Counted from the stretch's first letter, positions 11,791-26,700 are shown. The stretch is 64,000 nucleotides of DNA from Dipteronia dyeriana (GCA_032871835.1 CM065295.1:40360360-40424359), one strand, 5' to 3'. Made by a program: numbers and translations. Notes: generated by a model not told the origin, from the sequence alone.

Positions 11791-11954
11791 TTTTTGTATA
11801 TAGGATTTTGTACTTTTAACAATTCTTTGTAAAGAATTTTTTTGTAATGATTCTTTTGTAAAAGAACTGTAACCATTATTTTGAAAGATCAATAAAATTC
11901 CGAGTAGCTTTTCTGAACCTGATGGTTTGACTTTATTGCTCGCAAAATTTCTAT

Positions 11955-12235
11955 GGTTGCTGAGTATCTTATTTAACTATTTAATGTTCGGGTAACTTCA
12001 CCGAGTGTCTTATTAAACCAGTTGTTACCCGAATAGCTTTAGACGCCAAGTATCTCATTAAACTAGCTCTTGCGATCTTTATGCCAAGTATCTTATTAAA
12101 CTGGCTATTTCTGGTGTTCAGGTGACTTAACCGAGTATCTTATTAAACCGGTTTTATTCCCCGAATAATTTTTAATGACAAGTATCCTATTAAACAGGTT
12201 GTTGTCTTCATGCCAAATATCTTATTAAACTGGCT
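11955..12235. repeat. Degenerate ~37-48-bp tandem repeat in Tat element
   Basis: The core agtatcttattaaac occurs seven times (near 11961, 12003, 12048, 12086, 12132, 12180 and 12217), usually followed by a short ggtt/agct word and preceded by ccgagt or a variant. It lies just downstream of the antisense gene and before the 3' end of pol. Confidence 0.75.
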
Positions 12236-12798
12236 AGTATTATTAACAGAGTCATCTTTAAAACAGGCAAGTAGATTTATACTTGTGTTTCATACACGGT
12301 TGCTACCCGAACATTACATCAAGGCTCACCCTGATCATATGTTCGAGTCCTTACGCATTACCAAAGACGTCTCCCCAGTTTTTATGTGCAAGGGTTTGCC
12401 GAATCGTTAAGCTTTTTGATTCGCTTAACATAGCTACGCATTTCACCGGAATTTTTTTCGATAGCGTCCCAAGCTGGTGCATCGGGTTTGCTTTTTTGCT
12501 AAGGTCAATTGACCTTGCTTGGCTGGCATGCTCCTTCTAGCTTCTCCGCCCATTCGGGAATTAATGGTCCCGAGAATTCTGTTTGCATGTTCTTATTATC
12601 ATACTTGTCTTCCATATGTTCTTATTATCATATGCTTTTTTTGTTTTTGAAATCCTGAGTTTAATGCTTTTATCTTTCGAAAATCTCGAGTTTTTGATTT
12701 TTTATTCATAACTGCAAAATCAACAAAATTTTAAATTCCACAGCTATTATTTGATCTAACTAAAATTGTCCTGACTAGAAAAAAGAACAAAAAATAAT

Positions 12799-14001
12799 TT
12801 AAGTATAGAAAATCTTCAGGTATTGGGCATTGCATGGTCGAAGTAGAACTCCTACTTTGGGTCGTGCAATCCAATATGCTCCATGGTCAGCTATTCCTTC
12901 GACTTTGTATGGGCCTTCCCACTTGTCAGCCAGGGAACCTGCAGCTTTATTTTTTGTGTTCAACAACACCTTCCTGAGTACCAGGTCTCCCAGCTGAAAT
13001 TTCCTGACCCGAATATGAGAGTTGTAGTGGTGATCTACTCTTTATTGATATGCCATATTTCGTATTCGGGATTTCTCCCTTTTCTTTTCTAGCTCATCTA
13101 GATTTTGCAATAGCATATCAACATTCTGATCTTCTTCATATAGTCTGACCCGAGGTCACGTATATGATGTTTCTATAGGGATAACAACTTCTGTTCCAAA
13201 CGCTAAAGTGAATGGAGTCTCTCCTATTGATGTTCTGGTTGTTGTCTGATATGCCCATAATACTTCGGGAAGCTTTTCAACCCAGCTTCCTTTCTTGGCA
13301 TCTAACTTTGCTTTAATTGTGTGTTTGATGATTTTATTCACTGCTTCAACCTGTTCATTTGTTTGAGGGTGGGCAGGTGTGGCATAGTAATTGGTAATCT
13401 GGTACTCTTTGCACAGCTGTCTGAATTTCAGGTTATCGAACTGGGTGCCATTGTCAATAATTATAGTGTTTGGGACTCTAAACCTATCAAGTATATTCTT
13501 TTTCATGAAAATTGTGGTGTTTTCTTCTGTGATATGCACTAATGCTTCAGCTTCTACCCACTCCGTGAAATAGTCAACGGCTACTATGGCATGCTTTGCT
13601 CCACCCCCTGTCCCGGCTGGCATTGGGCCAATTAAATCCAAACCCCATATGGCAAATGGCCATAGGGATGTGAGGTTTCTGAGCTGCTCAGGGGGTTGTC
13701 GGATGTCATTAGCGATCATTTGGCAAGTATTGCAACTTTCCGAACATTGATGTGCGTCTGAGAACAGAGTAGGCCAATAATAGCCTTGCCTGAGTACCTT
13801 GTATGCAAAACTCTTACCCCCAGTATGGTTTCCGTAAACACCTCTATGGATTTCTTGTAATATATGATATGCATCCTCCCCTGACACACATCTTTGGAGT
13901 GTTCGGGAATACCCCCTTCTGTATAGTTCTCCTCCAATCAATGTGTACCTTGATGATCTATACCTGATACATTTTGCTTGTAAGGGATCTTCAGGGAGCA
14001 C
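12799..14001 (-). pseudogene. Tat element integrase
   Basis: Reads HHCC zinc-binding region (EIHRGVYGNHTGGKSF ... CSESCNTC), then the DDE core: LDLIGPMPAG, IIIDNGTQFDNLKF and the Glu of TNEQVEAVNKII in the usual spacing. The core frame stops at 13156. A C-terminal part follows in another frame (VRKFQLGDLVLRKVLLNTKN ... YLKIFYT, stop at 12799), with one internal stop. It catalyses insertion of the cDNA in active relatives; this copy is interrupted. Confidence 0.85.
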
Positions 14002-14030
14002 GCCTTCTTCCAGGAACCTTTTTAGCTGAG

Positions 14031-14588
14031 TTATCCAACCGTCGTTCGAATTTCTAAAATTTCTAAGTTTCTCGGTTCAACTGTGCTCGGTTTAAGGAGA
14101 TGTGCAACTTGAATCGTCTTTGGCCAGATTGTGGTTGTTGTCGACGCTAGTTTGGATAATGCGTCTACCTTTTCATTCTCCTCCCTGGGGATCTGGGTAA
14201 TCTTATATTCTTTGAATTTCTGGAGAAGTTGTTTTGCAATGTCACGGTAGGTTATCATGTCTTCATCCTTGGCTTGGTACTCGTCCAGGACTTGGTTGAC
14301 AACTACCTGTGAATCGCTGAATATTTCAACCTCATCTGCCCCTAGGGCTATGCAGACTCTGAGTCCAGCTAGTAGCGCCTCGTACTCGGCTTGATTGTTG
14401 GTTGCTTTGAAGTCAAACCACATGGCACATTCGACATCATCTCCTTCTGGAGTGCATACTACGATCCCTGCCCCGCTACCATGAGTGTTTGAAGAGCCAT
14501 CAACATATAGTTTCCATGTGAAATTTTTACCCAGCATCTTTTTTGCTTCTAGGTTCGGCTCTGTGAACTCTGCTATAAAATCTGTCAC
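14031..14588 (-). pseudogene. Tat element second (archaeal-type) RNase H
   Basis: It contains WKLYVDGSSNTHGSGAGIVV, NNQAEYEALLAGL and EIFSDSQVVVNQV, the three acidic-residue blocks of the plant/archaeal-type RNase H that Tat elements acquired. It lies between the native RNase H and the integrase. The frame is open for 185 codons, which is notable given the damage elsewhere. Confidence 0.85.
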
Positions 14589-14618
14589 TGCTTGCCCTTT
14601 AAGAGATGTCCTGAGGAT

Positions 14619-15850
14619 TTAGTGGATATCGAATTCACTTAGCTCAATTGCCCATTTGTGTAATCTCCCTGAAATCTCTGGCTTCTGTAAAATTTGCTTC
14701 AATGGGCAAACGGTGAGAACCTGGATTGTATGAGCCTGAAAGTATGGCCTTAGCTTCCTTGCTGCTGAAACCAATGCTAGGGCCATTTTTTCTGCCTGTG
14801 AATATCTGGTCTCGGCTAGTAGAAGTGCATTGGTAGTATAGTATACTGGCTTTTGTACTCCATCTTCTGTTCTGACTAGGACTGAGCTTGCTGCTAGTTC
14901 TGTAATTGATAAGTATTGTTGGAGTGTCTCTCCCATCTGAAGTTTTGAAAGGATAGGAGCCTACCCTAGGTATTCTTTAATTCTAAAGAATGCCTGCTCG
15001 CACTCTTCATTCTATTCGAGTCATTTCCCTTTTCTAATTACTTTGAAAAAAAGGGTGCATCTGTATGTGGCCTTTGAGATGAATCTACCCAAGAAAGCTA
15101 AACATCATGTTAGGCGCTGCACTTCTTTGAGTGTCCTTGGTGAAGCCATTTTCTGCAGGGCCTGACTCTTCTCAGGGTTGAATTCGATTCCACTTTGATG
15201 AACTTGAAAACCCAGGAATCTTCCTAAAGGAACCCCGAATAAACACTTGTTCGGGTTTAACTTCATTTGGTATCTCCTCAAGACATCAAATGTTTCTCGC
15301 AGGTCTAAAGTGTGCTTGTCTGTTGTGATGCTCTTAGTCAGCATGTCATCAATGTATACTTCCATGTTCCTTCCAATTTGTCGTGCGAAGATTCTGTTGA
15401 CCAGCTTTTGATATGTTGCCCCTGCATTTTTTAGCCTGAAGGGCATTACTGTATAACAGTATAAACCCTGATCAGTTGTGAATGCTGTTTTTTCTTCGTC
15501 TGTCTTGTTCATCCGGATTTGGTTATATCCTAAGTAGACATCCATGAAACTGAGCAACTCATGGCCTGATGTAACGTCCATCAACTGATCTATCCTCGGA
15601 AGTGGGAAACTATCTTTAGGGCATGCCTTGTTCAGATCTGTATAATCTATGCACATCCTCCATTGTCCATTCTTCTTTTGGACGAGGACTACATTAGCTA
15701 CCCATTAAGGGTAATTGACCTCTCTAATCGATCCTACAGTGAGTAGCTTATCTACTTTCTGTTTGATTGCCTGGCTTCTCTCGAGATTGAATGATCTTCT
15801 CTTTTGCATCACCGGTTTTACATTCGGGTCTACTGTGAGATGGTGGGATA
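14619..15850 (-). pseudogene. Tat element reverse transcriptase and native RNase H
   Basis: The RT core at 15656-15105 shows CIDYTDLNKACPKDSFPLP, FMDVYLGYNQI and the catalytic MEVYIDDML box, ending in FLGFQVHQSGIEFNPEKSQA. Upstream (15656-15850) a connecting region is readable with a stop near 15706. The native RNase H follows at 14936-14619 (KPVYYTTNALLLAETRYSQ ... PLKQILQKPEISGR). Stops and shifts separate the blocks. Confidence 0.85.
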
Positions 15851-16148
15851 TTATTCAGGCATCTATCCCGACCATGTCTTCATGACTCCAAGCGAACACA
15901 TCTCTGTATTCTTTGAGTAGATCAATGAGGCTTTGTTTGACTCTTCTTTCCAGGTTGGCCCCGATCTTGATATTTTTGTATGGTTCATCTTCTTTCAAGA
16001 TGATTTCTTCGACCGGTTCAGTTTTGGATTCATTCGACTCTTCCCTTGGATCGAATTCGAAGGATAGTGGCTCTTTGTTCTGACTCGGTTGTGTTATGGT
16101 GCAAACCTGCTCATCAATCTTTTCTTTGTATACTAACAGGTTAGCTCT

Positions 16149-16340
16149 TCAGGCCATCTCTTGGGATCCCTTGACCACTCCGACCCCTTGTTCGGTCGGG
16201 AACTTGATCATTAAGGCATAGGTGGCTGTTATGACCATAGTTTTATTTAGGAATAGTCGTCCCAGTAATGCATTATATGGCCAATTGTCCAAGTCCACCA
16301 CCACGAAATCGAGCAATACAGTTCTTTGGCAAGGTGCCAC
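16149..16340 (-). pseudogene. Tat element protease-region fragment
   Basis: The frame reads LDFVVVDLDNWPYNALLGR...ALMIKFPTEQGVGVVKG, the conserved stretch after the aspartic protease active site in plant gypsy polyproteins (FxVVD...YNAILGRPWL...KFPT). The active-site segment upstream is degraded. Confidence 0.7.
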
Positions 16341-16807
16341 TCCAATCTTAACGGGTAGCTTTACGGTCCCGAGTGGCCTGACCTCGACTCCCCCAAATCC
16401 TGAGTGGAGTATAGAAGGGTTGTAGATCTTTTCGTTCCAACCTGAGTTAATCGTAGACGGCTACATTAAGAATGTCTGTCAAGCTTCCATTGTCTATCAA
16501 GATCCTCCTAACTTTCCGGTGACCAATCCGGGCACTTATGACCAGAGTGTCATTTGGCCGAACATCGACGCCCTGTGAGTCTGCTTCTGTGAATGTTATT
16601 GGGCCCCATCCTTCTTTTACCCTTTTCGGGGTCTGGCTTTACCGAGTTTATGTCAAAGTTATATCTTGCTTCTACTGCTTCTCTGATTTCCTGTGTTCGC
16701 TCTCGGTTACTTCTCCCAGTGGATGGTCCTCCAAAGATCGTATGTATTACTTGATTGGCCTCTGGACTGGCCCTTTGATTTCGACCAGAGCTGTGATCGG
16801 CCCTGAT

Positions 16808-18451
16808 CTATTTCTGTTCTTCTGATTTCTCATCCCTTTTCAATATCACATCCTGTAGATGTCCTGCCCGAATGAGGGTTTCTATGTAATCTCTGAGCTG
16901 GTAACACTTGGAAGTCTCATGACCGGTTTCTTTGTGGAACCTGCAGTATTTGGTTGTATCTCGCCGAGCAAACTGAGATTGACGGCGTGACTCTTGTACC
17001 ATATTCTTTGCTTCCAGAATGGCCAGGATTTCCTCCTACTTTTTTTAAAGAGGGGGGTAGTTGGTGTATCTGCCTCGGTATTTCTCTGTGGTTTGTTCGG
17101 CATTACACCCATTTCCCCTGTTCTTGCACTTTTCTTTGCTGTTTCCTTTTTGCTTTCCCTTTTGGTTCTGCACTTTGGACTCGGCGTCCTTTTGTTCGGG
17201 TTTTCCTCCATGCATGTAACATCCTCTAGTGGCTAACTCTTCTTCTTCAGCTAATGCATAACCTCCTGCCATGTCCATCATATCTGCATATCTGGTCAGA
17301 CAGACTCTTCTTAAATCGAAAGATAGTCGTCCATTCTGCAGGTTGTTGATTAATGCAGCAATTATTGCTTCATCATTTGCAATGCCAATTTCTAATATTG
17401 TTTGGCCGAATCTCCCCAGGTATTTCTTTAGCGACTCGTATTTCCCTTGTTTTATTTGAGAAAGGTAAGCCACTGATTTTTTTCTGTGAACATTGCTCAG
17501 AAATTGCCTTGAGAATCTCCTGCTCAGTTCACTGAAACTTCTGATGCTTGCTGGGGGCAATCTCCCAAACCATCTTGAACCCGTGTCTCCTAGAGTTTGT
17601 GGAAAATTGAGACACAGTAAGGGATCACTATGGGCATATTGAGCCATGACACTTTTGTAGCGTCTGACGTGCTCCTTAGGGTCTGTGTCTTTCTTATACT
17701 GCTCCACGTGCGGCATCCTGAACCTTTCTGGGAATGGGGTCCGTAAGATTTCCCTAATGAAAAGGCTGTCAGAATCATCATCAGATAAATCGTTGTACCC
17801 ATAACGTCTGGTCAGTGCGTCCATTTGACGCCTATTGGTCTCGATTTCTCGAGTTAGGCTCTGGATTATGATATCTATGTCTCCCACCAGAATTCCCCGA
17901 TGGTTGAACCGCTGGGTGATTGTCATTCCTCTTTCTGGCTCTTCACTTTGATATCGGGTTTCTCGTATGATTCCGTGATGACGCTTACGATGGTACCGAT
18001 CGCTATCTTATAACGATTGATCCCTGTACCGGTCATGTTTGTGGTGTCTAACACGGAATGTCTGATCCTGGTTCTGCTTCTGGTGTGGTCATTCCTCTTC
18101 AGGTGTTTCACGTCTAGCCTGATTGATTGGAGTAGGGTTCCTTCCGATTTCTGGTGTATTTATTTCTGGCCCTACTACAACCGAACGAAGCCTCGCAGGT
18201 GGGAGGTTAGGAGTTTGTGCTTATGTAGTCAGTAGATCAACTCCTTCCTTTGTTGCATCTGCCACCAATTGCTGCAACGCCTCTCGAAATCGTTGCGTCA
18301 AGTCTCCGCCGGTCGGAGGAACTTGCTGGATCCCTGCCAGGAATGTAGGTTGGTTCTCTATTGTTGCAGCAAGATCCCGCGAGGTACTGCCAACATGGAA
18401 GTTATCTGGAGATTTTTGGACATCCTCAGAACTGCTTCTGCTTCCTGCCAT
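16808..18451 (-). pseudogene. Tat element gag
   Basis: It probably begins at the ATG at 18451 (MAGSRSSSEDVQKSPDNF), 49 bases inside the 5' LTR border. The capsid region at 17926-17045 includes FPERFRMPHVEQYKKDTDPK, RWFGRLPPASIRSFSELSRR and YESLKKYLGRF. A zinc-knuckle-like CRFHKETGHETSKC sits at about 16900-16950. Frameshifts join 18.2 kb to 17.9 kb and 17.0 kb to 16.8 kb. Confidence 0.8.
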
Positions 18452-18481
18452 TGCTTTAAATCAAATCGCAGGTTCAAGCCC

Positions 18482-18499
18482 CCTCTTTCTAGCGCCAAT
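18482..18499 (-). other. Primer-binding-site position of Tat element
   Basis: Directly inside the 5' LTR the minus strand reads attggcgctagaaagagg. Tat/RIRE2-like elements have ttggcgc-starting primer sites here. I did not assign the tRNA. Confidence 0.5.
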
Positions 18500-19394
18500 T
18501 GTTGACGTCGATTTCTGGATTGTATCAGAAAAGCCAACAATGATTGGATTTCGGTTGTAATTTCATAGAGAAAAGAGAATGAGAAATTAATTAAGACGCA
18601 AGTTTTTTACGTGGTAAGACTCTGATGACCGAAAAAATATCCACGGGTGGTTGAATGATCAACCAAGCCAAAATCCACTATGAAATTATAATATTACAAG
18701 CTCTCGGTCTCTCTTTTTTATCTCTATATTTTTCTATGAATGTTGTATATCTTCTCTTTGGCGAGATTATGGGTCTATTTATATGTTTATAGAACCCTAA
18801 TCTGCTTTGTACAAGCAATAGAAGATCTTTGTATTTAATTGCTATTATTTACTTGCTTGAAGCTGATTGTCTTCTTTCTGTTTCGGAGTCTTGTATTGAG
18901 ATCGAATGGGACTTTAGTTATGTAGTCCAATTAGGATTTATTTCCTTATAAGAGCATAGTCTTTTTGAAGAAATAAAGTTGTTGCCTGATTGGGAACCTT
19001 TCCTGTTTAATATTTTGTTCTTATTGGGATTCCCTTTTGATATGGATATCTCCGTGCATCTTAATGACTTGATCCACGTGGGCTATGCGCTGGGCTTCTA
19101 TTCAGTTTTCTTCATATTCGTCCTGAGTAAGGACAATACCCGTTGGTCTCGAGTAACATCATTCGTTCCCGAGTAGAAATGTCTTTCAACCAGTCCCGAT
19201 TGTCATTTAATTGATCCCAAGTAGTATATAACATTGATTGATCCTGTAGGTTTTGTTCAACATCTACTTACTCGGGTTTTCTTCTCTTCGGTGATATCTT
19301 GTAGAATAATTTTTGAATGCCTATTCGGATATCCACCTGGCAATTTATCCTCTTTGTTGATGACATATACGTATGATAAAATTCACATATGACA
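18500..19394 (-). repeat. 5' LTR of Tat gypsy element
   Basis: 895 bases, partner of 7521-8416. On the minus strand it contains the TATA box noted at 18776-18784 and is followed directly by the primer-binding-site position. Confidence 0.9.
18776..18784 (-). promoter_or_regulatory. TATA box in 5' LTR
   Basis: The minus strand reads atataaata, within ctataaacatataaatag. The same site is present in the 3' LTR near 7800. Position in the LTR and orientation fit the element's promoter. Confidence 0.5.
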
Positions 19395-20040
19395 CATGCT
19401 TTAAAGAATTCTGCATAATATGCCACATACAAAGTATATGGTAGGTTTCAGTCATTAGAACAGTGAAAGCTTTTGCCATTGTTGCATCCTCATCAGTAAA
19501 AGTAGTTTTCATAGCCTTATCAGACATCATCTGTAAAAATGTTTCAAACAATTATATGAATGAATCAGTAGTCTCATCATACATTAAAGCTGACACAAAT
19601 ACAAAAGTTTCTTGGTGGTGATTCAAACCAACAAACATTGCAAACAGCCTTTTTTCTTTATTAATTTTGAAAGTTCAGTCAAAACTTACAACATCTCCAA
19701 ATTGACTATAATCAATGATCATTCTAGCATCAACCCAAAATATGTTTGTAATATGCTCCTCACTGTCTAACTGTACAGAATAAAAAAATGATGGATTTTT
19801 TTATGTATGATCGAAAAAATAATGCAACAAAGATCCTGTTTCTCCATATACCAATTTTTTGCCTCTAAGAACTAAGGTACTTCTTTTGGTCTTGTTTTGT
19901 GTACCCTAGCGACTATTTTCCACCCATTTGCCTCCTCATCAACTCAAATGAAGACTTGACTGTAATTCCAGATTCTTCTGCCAAATTAACTTCATATGTT
20001 TGTAAAACAGTCATTTTTCGCTGAGAAGGTAGCATATGGG
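19395..20040 (-). pseudogene. FAR1/MULE transposase core fragment (broken)
   Basis: Reading down from 20035: HMLPSQRK (continuing the FAR1 domain interrupted at 30.5 kb), SFELMRRQMGG, SEEHITNIFWVDARMIIDYSQFGDV (first catalytic Asp block), FAMFVGLNHHQETFVFVSAL, then QMMSDKAMKTTFTDEDATMAKA (second Asp block) and a CMWHIMQN motif. Several stops and shifts occur. It ends at KHV, where the gypsy element was inserted; the frame resumes at 7515. Confidence 0.8.
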
Positions 20041-20639
20041 TGTTTGTTCAGATTTATGCCCTAAAGATGTAATTTGTAAATGGATTTATGAAATAAATAA
20101 AAGAAAAAGTTCAATTCATTCTTTTTGTGTTGTTTATTTTATAACTTGTACATATATTTAACATCCAAAATTGCCGGATGTAATCTCGAACCGTGTATAT
20201 GATGTCATATATAGATGAATACAATAAGAGACGTGCAATCTAAAGAGTCCATATATAACAAATACAGCTGGGTACTTTATTTGTGGTTAATCTATAGTTG
20301 CGGTTCATTCCGTAATGTACGGTGATTCTATCCTGAATCATTCATTTGAGACATGGGAATGGAGGCATCTTATAGGATGTGATCATATAGGAATGAGCCA
20401 TGATCTATATGAATCTCTCACCAAGATCCATTTACCGATGAGATTCATATATATCAACTAATGATGGCTATATATGGGTGGCCTTAATCATGAATGTTTT
20501 ATCGACTCCTTCATGTTAGATCATGGTCTTTTATATACCATGGGTGAGGTCAGATGCAGTTCCTGGTCAATATACTCCGTATCTTGGGATTGCGGTTTGG
20601 CTTGTGGTTATGAAGGTTTGTACACAATAGTGGAATCCA

Positions 20640-22705
<2,066 letters not shown>

Positions 22706-22997
22706 TAAGTTTATTAATTAAAAAACTGACTGAATGAACGATGGTTGAATGATATGGAATAAGAGTTATTCTAGAATATCATTTGATTGAGAATGTCTTG
22801 GTCCAACATGAAAAGACTTGACCGACACTAAGGCGACAATTATTTGTGGTATGTTGGATTGTCGTGTTATAGTAACTAGTTTTAGGGTAGTTCTAGTTCG
22901 TTAAACATGTTCATGCATCATGTTTAAATTTATGCCAAAGCACTCGCACTTGTTTAAAATAAATGACTGAATGAATGTTTTATTTATTTCAGCAACA

Positions 22998-23723
22998 ATG
23001 TCTTCTGCATTACTTCAAATTCTCACAAACGACAAGTTAACTGGTGATAACTACACTAAGTAGAAACTTAACATTAATGCAATATTGGTCACCAAAGACC
23101 TCAAGTTTGTCGTTACGGAGGAATGTCCTCCAGTGCCTGCTGCCAATGCCACACGAACTGTTCGTGAGGCATACGAGCGATGGGTTTCATCTGATGAGAA
23201 GGCCCGAACATATATGTTGGCTTCTATGATAGATGTGCTTGTCACAAAGCATGAAGCAATGACTTCAGCATTCGAAATCATGGAGTCATTGCAAGCTATG
23301 TTTGGGCAGCCCTCCGAGCAAAAGCGATATGAAGCCATTCGTTCTACTATGCTCGCTCGGGAACATGTCCTGAGTATGATGTCCTACTTTAATAAGGCAA
23401 AAGTCAATGGCGGGGCCATTGACGAACCCAGTCAAGTGAGCATCATACTGATGACTCTTTCGAAGAGTTTCGATCAGTTTAAGAGTAACTACGAGATGAA
23501 CAAATTAAGGTTCAATCTCACACATTTGCTCAATGAGCTCACTACCTTTGAGTCCTTGACTAAGGACAACAAGGGTAAGACCGGTAAGGCAAATGCTGAT
23601 GAACCATCTTCCTCCAATAATAAAAAGATGAAGAGGTCTACTGAAAAGGCGAAAGGTAAGCCCAAAGAAAGAAGAAGTCCAAGAAAGATAAATATGATTT
23701 ACTTGTTCTTAAGTCATGTTTAG
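22998..23723 (+). pseudogene. Copia gag
   Basis: It begins MSSALLQILTNDKLTGDNY at the ATG 22998, five bases after a ttatttcag acceptor; a premature stop follows at about 23061. Then come RTVREAYERWVSSDEKAR, ILMTLSKSFDQFKSNYEMN and LTHLLNELTTFE, typical of copia gag. After a Lys-rich stretch the frame runs out at 23723, and the protease follows in another frame with no CCHC knuckle between. A donor-like ggtaag at 22588-22593 may pair with the acceptor at 22992. Confidence 0.8.
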
Positions 23724-26700
23724 TGGAGGTTGATTCTTCGCCCTGGATAGTTGATTCAGGGGTCACTAACCATGTTTGTTCTTCTTTACAATGGACTGGT
23801 TCTTGGACACAGCTAGAAGAGCAAGTCTTCTCAATGTGTGTGGGGTCAAGGGATGTCGTGTCAGCACCAGCAGTGGGCATAATTAGATTATGTTTTCATA
23901 ATAATTATTATAGTTCGACAATGTATTTTATATTCCTGGATTTACACGGAATTTGATTTCCGTTTCTAAGTTGTTAGAAAAAAAAAATTCTGTTTCTTTT
24001 AATAATAAGTCTGTTATTATTGGAATGAATGGTCTGAATATTTGTTCAGAAATTAATGAAAACAATTTATATGTGTTAAGACCGTTAATACATACTACAC
24101 TGCTCAACACCGAAATGTTTAAGGTTGAAAAACCAAAAATTAAACGACATAAGATTTCTCCAAATAATGACACGTATCTCTGGCATCTAAGGCTTGGTCA
24201 TATCAACCTTGACTGGATATACAGACTAGTAAAAAGCGGACCTTTAAGTGAGTTAAAGGTTGGCACCTTACCTGTCAACGAATCTTGTCTGGAAGGTAAG
24301 ATGACTAAGAGACCTTTCACTGGAAAAAGGCTTAGAACTAAAGAACCGCTAGAGATTATACATATAAACGTCTGCAGACCGATGAACGTTAAAGCTAGGG
24401 GTGGTTATGAGTATTATGTCACATTTATAGATGACTACTCAAGATACGGATACGTCTACCTAATGCAACGGAAGTCGGAAACATTTGAAATGTTCAAAGT
24501 ATTCCAAGCTGAAGTTGAGAATCAATTAGGTAGGACTACCAAGTCACTACGGTCGGATCGTGGAGGTGAGTACCTTGACTAAGAGTTTAAAGACTTCATG
24601 GTCAAGCATGGGATAGTTTCCCAACTCACAGCTCCCGGTACACCTCAGCAAAATGGTGTAGCGGAGAGGAGAAATAGAACCCTGATGGAAATGGTGAGAT
24701 CTATGATTAGTTTCTCATCATTACCAAATTCCTTTTGGGGATATGCATTACAAACAGCGGTATACATTTTGAATGTAGTGTCATCCAAATCTGTTCCTAA
24801 GACTCCCCTAGAGTTGTGGAATGATCGTAAAGCCAGTTTGCGACATTTTCACATATGGGGGTGTCCAGCATACATGCTGAAGAACAGAACTGGAAAGCTA
24901 GACTCCAAATCTGTTGTCTGCCTGTTTGTAGGATACTCCAAGGAGACCAGAGGTGGACACTTCTATAACCCCGAAGAAAACAAAGTATTTGTATCGACAA
25001 ATGCAACGTTTCTTGAGGACAGTTATATTAGTGACCATAAACCTCGTTCTAACATTGTTGAATGAGTTGGAAACCTGGTGAGACTAGTTCTTCATCAACA
25101 AGAGTTGTTGTTCCACAAACATCTGAGAGTCAGATGGTTCCTGATCAGGATACACTACCACCTAGACGTAGTGAAAGGGTTGTGAGACAACCTGAACGCT
25201 ATTTAGGTATAGGTGAGGGACAAGATGTTGTCTCTGCTGATAGTGCGGATGATGCATTGACATTTAAGAATGCAATGGAAGATCCTGATAAAGAGGAATG
25301 ACTTAAAGCCATGAATCTTGGGATGGAGTCCATGTACTCTAATTCAGTCTGGGATCTTGTAGACTTACCAGATGGGGTAAAACTCATTGGGTGTAAGTGG
25401 ATCTTCAAGAGAAAGAGAGGAGTAGACGGGAAGGTAGAGACCTTCAAAGCAAGGCTAGTGGCCAAAGGTTATACCTAGAAAAAGGGGGTCAATTATGAAG
25501 AGACCTTCTCGCCAATAGCCACGTGTAAGTTTATTAGGATTCTCTTATCCATTGTTGTCTATTTTGATTATGAAATTTGGCAAATGGATGTCAATACTGC
25601 ATTCTTGAATGGCAATCTTGATGAGAGCATTTATATGATGCAACTAAAGGGATTCGTGTCTTCAGATCAAGAGCAAAAGGTTTGTAAGATGCAAAGGTTC
25701 ATCTATGGACTTTAGCAAGCATCTAGATCTTGGAACATTATGTTTGATGATGTGATCAAAACATATGGCTTCGAGTAGAACGTCGATGAGCCTTGTGTCT
25801 ACAAGCGCATCATTGACAAGAAAGTAGTTTTCTTGGTCCTATACGTAGATGATATTCTACTCATTGGGAATGTTGTGAGAGTGTTGTCTGATGTAAAGGG
25901 CTGGCTGGCTAGCCAATTCCAAATGAAAGATTTGGGATAGACAAGTTATGTTCTAGGGATCCAACTTATAAGGGATCGTAAGAACAAACTTATAGCATTG
26001 TCTCAGGCATCATATATCGACAAGATTCTTGTATGATTTTCGATGCAAAACTCCAAGAAAGGTAATTTAGCTTCCAGACATGAAGTTCACTTGTCTTAGG
26101 AACAGTGTCCTAAGACACCTCAAGAAGTTGAGTATATGAGACATGTACCCTATGCATCGGCAGTAGGTAGTCTCATGTATGCTATGTTATGCACGAGACC
26201 GGACATCTGCTATGCAGTGGGAGTAGTCAGTAGATAACAGTCTAACCCAGGATTGGATCATTGGGTTGCTGTTAAGATAATTCTCAAGTATCTTCAGAGA
26301 ACGAGAGACTATATGCTAGTGTATTCCGGGCAGGATTTGATCCCGTTAGAATAAACGAATTCTAATTTTTAGTCAGACATGGATTCTAGAAAATCCACGT
26401 ATGGATCCTAGAAAATCCACGTATGGATCAGTATTTACCCTGGGTGGTGGAGCCATTGTGTAGAGAAGTATCAAGCAATCTTGCATTGCTGGCTCTAACA
26501 TACAAGCTGAATATGTAGCTACTTGTGAAGCTGCTAAAGAGACTGTTTGGCTCCGTAAGTTCTTGAGTGATCTAGAAGTTGTTCCAGAACTGGATAAGTC
26601 AATCATACTTTATTGTGATAACAGTGGTGTTGTGGCTAATTCTAAAGAACCAAGAAGTCACAAGAGAAGGAAGCATATAGAGAGAAAGTGTCATCTCATT

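Larger units (their letters stand above)
7521..19394 (-). mobile_element. Tat-lineage Ty3/gypsy LTR retrotransposon
   Basis: An 11.9-kb element with LTRs 7521-8416 and 18500-19394, each starting tgttgacg and ending atatgaca. It is flanked by catgt (7516-7520) and catgc (19395-19399), a 5-bp target duplication with one change. Coding runs on the minus strand: gag, protease, RT, RNase H, a second RNase H, integrase. The extra RNase H between the native one and the integrase is characteristic of the Tat lineage. Between integrase and the 3' LTR lies a spliced-looking gene on the opposite strand. The insertion splits the MULE transposase within codons for KHVTVML. Confidence 0.9.
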
